64,000 nt of DNA, taken from assembly GCA_907165275.2 (NCBI GenBank), contig OU015649.1:4990001-5054000 (forward strand), read 5' to 3'. The number at the start of each line of letters is the position of its first letter. The stretch's first letter is position 1. Shown here piece after piece: positions 50,501-56,500 of this stretch. A program made the position numbers and the translations under genes. The notes below the pieces were generated by a model, which did not search any database, was not told where the DNA came from, and saw nothing but the letters and a program-made list of their open reading frames with translations. The DNA comes from Zygaena filipendulae (Eukaryota > Arthropoda > Insecta > Lepidoptera > Zygaenidae).

Positions 50501-53500
50501 GCGGGAATTTCGAAACTCACGCAGATGAAACCGCGGGGCACAGCTAGTAGTATTATAAACAACTAAAAACGCTATCCGCATCAGACGGACAGATGCTGCG
50601 GAAGGCGACTTTATTTTATGTGTTTCCACCTAAAATAGTTTATCAATTTAGATGCGGCTTTCAGTAGGCATCATTTACCTATAGGTAGGTAGGTAGGTAC
50701 TTATAGAATTTCCTCCAAAGGGTTTTTAGTTTTTATTTATGCATAAAGAGTTTCTAAACGAGTTCAGGAATTCACGTTACTCATTTTGTTACGAGTATAA
50801 ATAAATTACGTGACATAAAAAAGTACATAATTATGTAGGTACTTAACATAAATTTAATTGAAAATTGGAAAATTTGCGTGTAAATCACTGTGTCCCAGGT
50901 TGACAAAACCTTTTTCATCAAAGAGTTCTCGGAAAAAATCGGAATTAACGCGGTGGAAACTCTGGGCTTGGCTCTAGGTAGGTACTAATTATTTTACTAA
51001 ATTGCTGAAATATGTGGTTGAATAATAATCCACTTCACAACACACAGATCTACTTGATCCCACACTAAGCTATAAGCTTGTGTCGTGGAAACCAAGCAAA
51101 CGTGGTATATACTACACATATTATTACATATATATTATACTATAGATGTATATACACACCCAGACTGGAAAATGGAACCCTGTGTTCATCACACAAAGTC
51201 CACCCCCACCGGGAATCGAACCCGGAACCTCTTGATTAGCGGGTAGGCATGGTGACCATTGCGCCAATGGGGTGGATGTTAATGGAATGAATAATTTTTC
51301 GTCAATACATGGGTAGTCTTTTGTTCTTGTTTAAGTGGTAGATGACTAAACAAGAACAAAAGACTGATTCAACTCTGGAATAACCCAAGATTTTCCTTAT
51401 CAATGTCACTTAGGTAATACTTACCGAGGAATAAGGAAAATCGTTGCAGGCATGTCATATTTCTAACAATGTAAGCTTGATGTGTAGGTACTCGAACAAA
51501 AATAAGGGCCACGTGAATATTAGTACAACGTTTTTCGAACTTACTCCCTTTAATCAGAAAAGACTTTTTTCTTTATGTTATTTAAACCTTATTATGTTTT
51601 GATACAGTATTAATAAGAAGAGAAAGAAAAAGGGGATTCCCTTGATTGCGATCTTGAATTCTACCTAATCCCTTTGTTTGTCCTGAACGACTGACTGACG
51701 GATCAACGCACATGACTAAACCAATGATCATATAGAGACCTGAAACTTGAAGGGGGTGTTCTTTGTGTGACGGATTTTCTGAAATTCTATCCCTAAGGGG
51801 GTGAAAAACAAGCGAAAAGTTTGTATGGAAAAATTCCGCGGGAACTCCGAAATTATCGCGAGAGAAACCGCGTATAAACCTTCCTCTTGAATCATTCTAT
51901 CTATTTGTGAAAACCGCATGAAGATCCGTTCAGTAGTTTTAAAGTTTATATCGCGAACAGACATACAGACAGACATTTCAAAACGTAAAAAGGCTTTTTT
52001 TTAAGTAATTAAAACTAAATGAGCCTAATAGACTCTGGGAGTTTATTAGTAGCCACTGAAGAGTTCTACTATTCACGTCGTGACTCCATTATCAGATTCT
52101 CCAAGTTACCAAATTACAGTTTTGTCATCCGAACCACATTTAAATACAAAGTTTTATTTTGATACGACAAATAGAAAGAATGGTTAAAATGTACGTCTAA
52201 GATTTTATTACTTACATTATTAGTAGTACGATTACAATGGGCTTGTCAACCAAATTTAAATTTTAAGTCCGTCTCGTAGATTAATAAAAAAATATTCGAC
52301 ACGTATTTCTTACTTTTATACTTAATCAAAAAATAACGGAGATACATTGAGTTGAAATGTTGCGGGACGTCACGCCGTGCTACAGTTAGCACGTTACGAC
52401 GTCAAGAGCCCCCACTAATCTTAGTATTTTTTCAATAACTTGAAAAAGCAAAAATCAAAAATCTGTTATTAATCTATACAAGATGGACGAAAATGAATTT
52501 TGATTTCCATATTCCGGATGCAAGCCTATTGCTAAAAAAACGTTGAAAGCTTAAATTATTATAATTTATGTTCAAAGTAAAAACAAACATGTGGCCCTTA
52601 TTTTAGTTCCGGCGAGTATAAAACACGCAGAATGAAGAAATGGATAACAGTCGAAGCCTGCATCTCTTAACTGACGCATCTATAGTGAGAATCAAGCTTT
52701 ACAAGAAAATAAAATATATTACATCGAAATGGCCAAAACATACCAGTCAATGTTGCTGTTGGTCTGTTTGTCGTTTCTGTTGATCGTTTCTTCGCCGCAA
52801 AACGCCGTCCAAGCGGACAAGCTCATCGGCAGCTGCGTTTGGGGTGCAGTGAACTACACTTCGAATTGCAACGCTGAGTGCAAGAGGCGCGGGTACAAAG
52901 GGGGACATTGCGGTAGCTTTGCGAACGTCAACTGTTGGTGCGAAACGTAATAACTGTCACCGATTTTATAATGCATGGAACCCGATGAAAATCAGCACAC
53001 CGAAACGTAATATTTGGATACCATAATACAATTTGCCAACAGACTACCGAAAATATTCGATATGATGTATTATAGCTTTTTGTATTTATAGTAATGTAGT
53101 TATATATATTTTTAAATACTTTATTTTTAAATTTTGATTTAATTTGATTTAATTCAATGTATTGAATAAAATGTCTACGTATTGTATGAAAATTGTAAAG
53201 TTTTAGTGGGATATATATATTTATAGGATATATTTAGGGGTTCCCAATTCGACTGTATTTTTTTAAACTTTATTTTTATATTTTAAATTTTGATGTATTG
53301 AATAAAAATGTATTGTATTAAAATTGTATAGTTTAATTTTATCCTATACTAGCTGTTCCCCGCGGTTTCACCTGCGGAAATTTCGGAGATCCCGCAGGAA
53401 TTCCGGAATGCAAAGTACCTACCTACCCTATGTCCTTTTAAGTTTAATAAATTAATGTTAATTGGCATTTAACTAATTAAGCTACATCTCGTTAAATGCC

Positions 53501-56500
53501 AACTAACATTAATTTACTGAACGTCTCTGATTGCGGCACTTTTGTTTTAAAAATCTATACTTAACTGAGTAATCATTAAAGTCGACTCTGAGTGCGGCCG
53601 TTAACTACTCAACCGATAGAAGCATACCTACACATTGTTAGAGGTACAGGAAAGGGCATAGGGTAGTTTTTATTCTGGAATTCCCGAGGTAATTCCAAAA
53701 TTAACGCGAGAAACGGCTAGTAGATATATTTTATAATAGTAAAATCGTCCAAGGCACCAACATTTATATCATTTCTGAAAGTTTTTTAGGTGAGGAGTAA
53801 TCCTACTAATATTTTATCCTATATTTAGGTATATGTATTTTTATTTACCTGTTAGGTATATGTATATTTATTTGTTTTCAATGTATTTTAATATTAGCTG
53901 TCCCCGCGGTGTCACCCGCGGCAATTTCAGAGTCCCGTCCAAATTTCGCTTCTTTAATTTCACCTCACTTCACAAACTTTACCTCTATAATATTAGTATA
54001 TAGATGAGTAGAAAAAAATAATTTTGCATTCCGCTATGAAACCAGCAGAATAATCAGTATGTTACTGCTTTCAGTCTGATTTTCAAAAAAATTGATCTAT
54101 ACAAGTATATACATGCCTCCTAAGAGCTGAAATCTTGGCTGAAGTCTGAAGTTGCAGAAATTACTAATTAAATGAAGATCTACTCTATTGAAAATAAACA
54201 TATTTATAAAATCAAATTCTCTTATTTTTCTGCAATTACTTTTTATATTACTTTTCATTCGGCAGCTTCACTTTATTTACAAAAACCTTACTTATATCAT
54301 AAACGTATAAGCAAAATAAAAACACTAAGTTAGGTAAGCTTTTTTTTATTATTTAACAATAAGCGGGATTGCCGCAAAAATTCTCTGCTGTACCTAAATA
54401 TTTTATTTATTATTGGTTTCTTCGATGCAGTGAGCCCTCAACGCAGTTCAACGCCTCAGCAGTCCGTCGAGATTAGCATCTTTATCATCACTTATCGTCA
54501 TCAAGCCCCATAAATTACATTACATGTGGCGCAAAATACAAATTATAATACATATAAATTACTAGCTGTCCCCCGCGGTTTCACCCACGGTAAATTCGGA
54601 GTTCCTTCGGGGGTGTCAGAATAAAATATAGATATAAACCTTCCTCATGAATCACTCTATTGGTGAAAACCGCATGAGAATCCGTTGCGTAGTATTAAGA
54701 TCTAAGCATACATAGGGACAGACAGACAGCGGGAAACGACTTTGTTTTATTTTATACTATTTAGTGATATGATTTTTATTCTGCGCCACATAACCACCTA
54801 CCTATATTAATTCTCGGTAAAGAAGGCAGTTAGCATGCACAAATTATTGCATTTACGGCATTAATATCATCCAATTCGTATGTAGTGCCTATAGAAGCAG
54901 TAACCAAAACAAAACAGAAGATAAAAAAATTGTTGCGTGTATGCCTTGCTTGGGGCCGTATTTTTGAATCACTCGAATTACTTTCGCACACGGAATCGCG
55001 AATTCACATGCGAATGCTCTTAAATATATATGTATATATATATACATTTTTTAAGCATTCACATGTGAATCTTGCGATTCCGTGTGCGAAAAGTAATTCG
55101 AGCTATTCAAAAATACGGGTCTTTAGTCGTATCGCACCGCGAGCGGTTTGGACCGCGGTATGAATTGCCCATGACCTCTTTTTGAATGCCTTTCGCACCG
55201 CGGTTCGAATCGCCCAAGAACTTTTTGTAATGTCGATTCGGACCACAGTAGGAAACAGTTGTTTTTTTTTTGAGATGGGTGAATTTTCGAACAGAAAAGA
55301 TATGTAGTTTTTATTACACATTCCTCATAGTACAACCACGCACAAAATATCAGGAAAACAAAATATTTTTCGGTTACATTTTGTCATAAGGCCACGACGT
55401 AAAATTTTGTTGTTTTAGCACTGTAAAATTATTAATATTTTACTTAGTGGTAAAAGTTAGTTTCGGGAATAAAACAAAAATTAATTCTTATTCATTTACA
55501 CCAGGTTAGGTTAGGTCTGGACTGTTGACCACGACGCGCGAGCCAAGCGAGCGCAGCGAGCGTACCGTGGCAGCGGCCGGCGACGCGCCAAAGACAAAAT
55601 ATGGTGACATCTACGATGATGATTGACCATTTGTGTTTTGTTTTGGCGCATCGCCGGCCGCTGCCGCGGCACGCTCGCTACGCTCGCTCGGCTCACGTGT
55701 TGTGGTCACCAGTACAAACCTAACCTAACCATTCTGTATAAGATAACAAGGCAATGCGCAAAACACACAATGGCTGCGTTGTGTTCAATCAATCAGCATA
55801 ATAATCGTTTGAACATTTACCGTGCCTTTAATGTAAATCCTAATACTTACCAAGTGAATGGTGGTAAAAGTGCGAATCGCAAAATCGTTCGGGCTTTTAC
55901 CATTAAGAGTTGGTAAATCTTAAAGGTCTTACACACGGTATTTCGTGCATTTACAGTAACATAATATATTTTTAAATATGACTATAACATCGCCTTTTTG
56001 TTTATTTTTTCACTACCCACTTGCCTTATCGTCTGTACGAATAAATAAATGTAATCCTGAAAATAAAAAAAAACAAAGCAGTTTCGCTCTGTGGTCCGAA
56101 TCGACCCATACCAAAAGAAACCTTGGGTCATTCGCACCGCTCCAAAATTCTGGTGCGAATGGACCCATTCAGAAATTGTACTTGGGCGATTCATACCGCG
56201 GTCCGAACCGCTCGCGGTGCGAAACGACTAAAGACCCGTTGATGGCCCCAGATGTGTACCTCGGGTCATAGTATTATATTATTATTTATCGTTTTTATTA
56301 ATAACTTTTATTGAATGCATTATTACAGAGAAATTTCGTATAAGTATGATATTTTATTTACCCACTTAAGATAAAATTATTATATCTATTATTGTTTTTA
56401 ACTTTCAGCTTATAAAAATATTCTATGTGTAAAATAGTCGCGTGATCCAACATTTTATTTAAACTTTTATCTGTCTTTTATTTAATTAGTTAATGCATTG

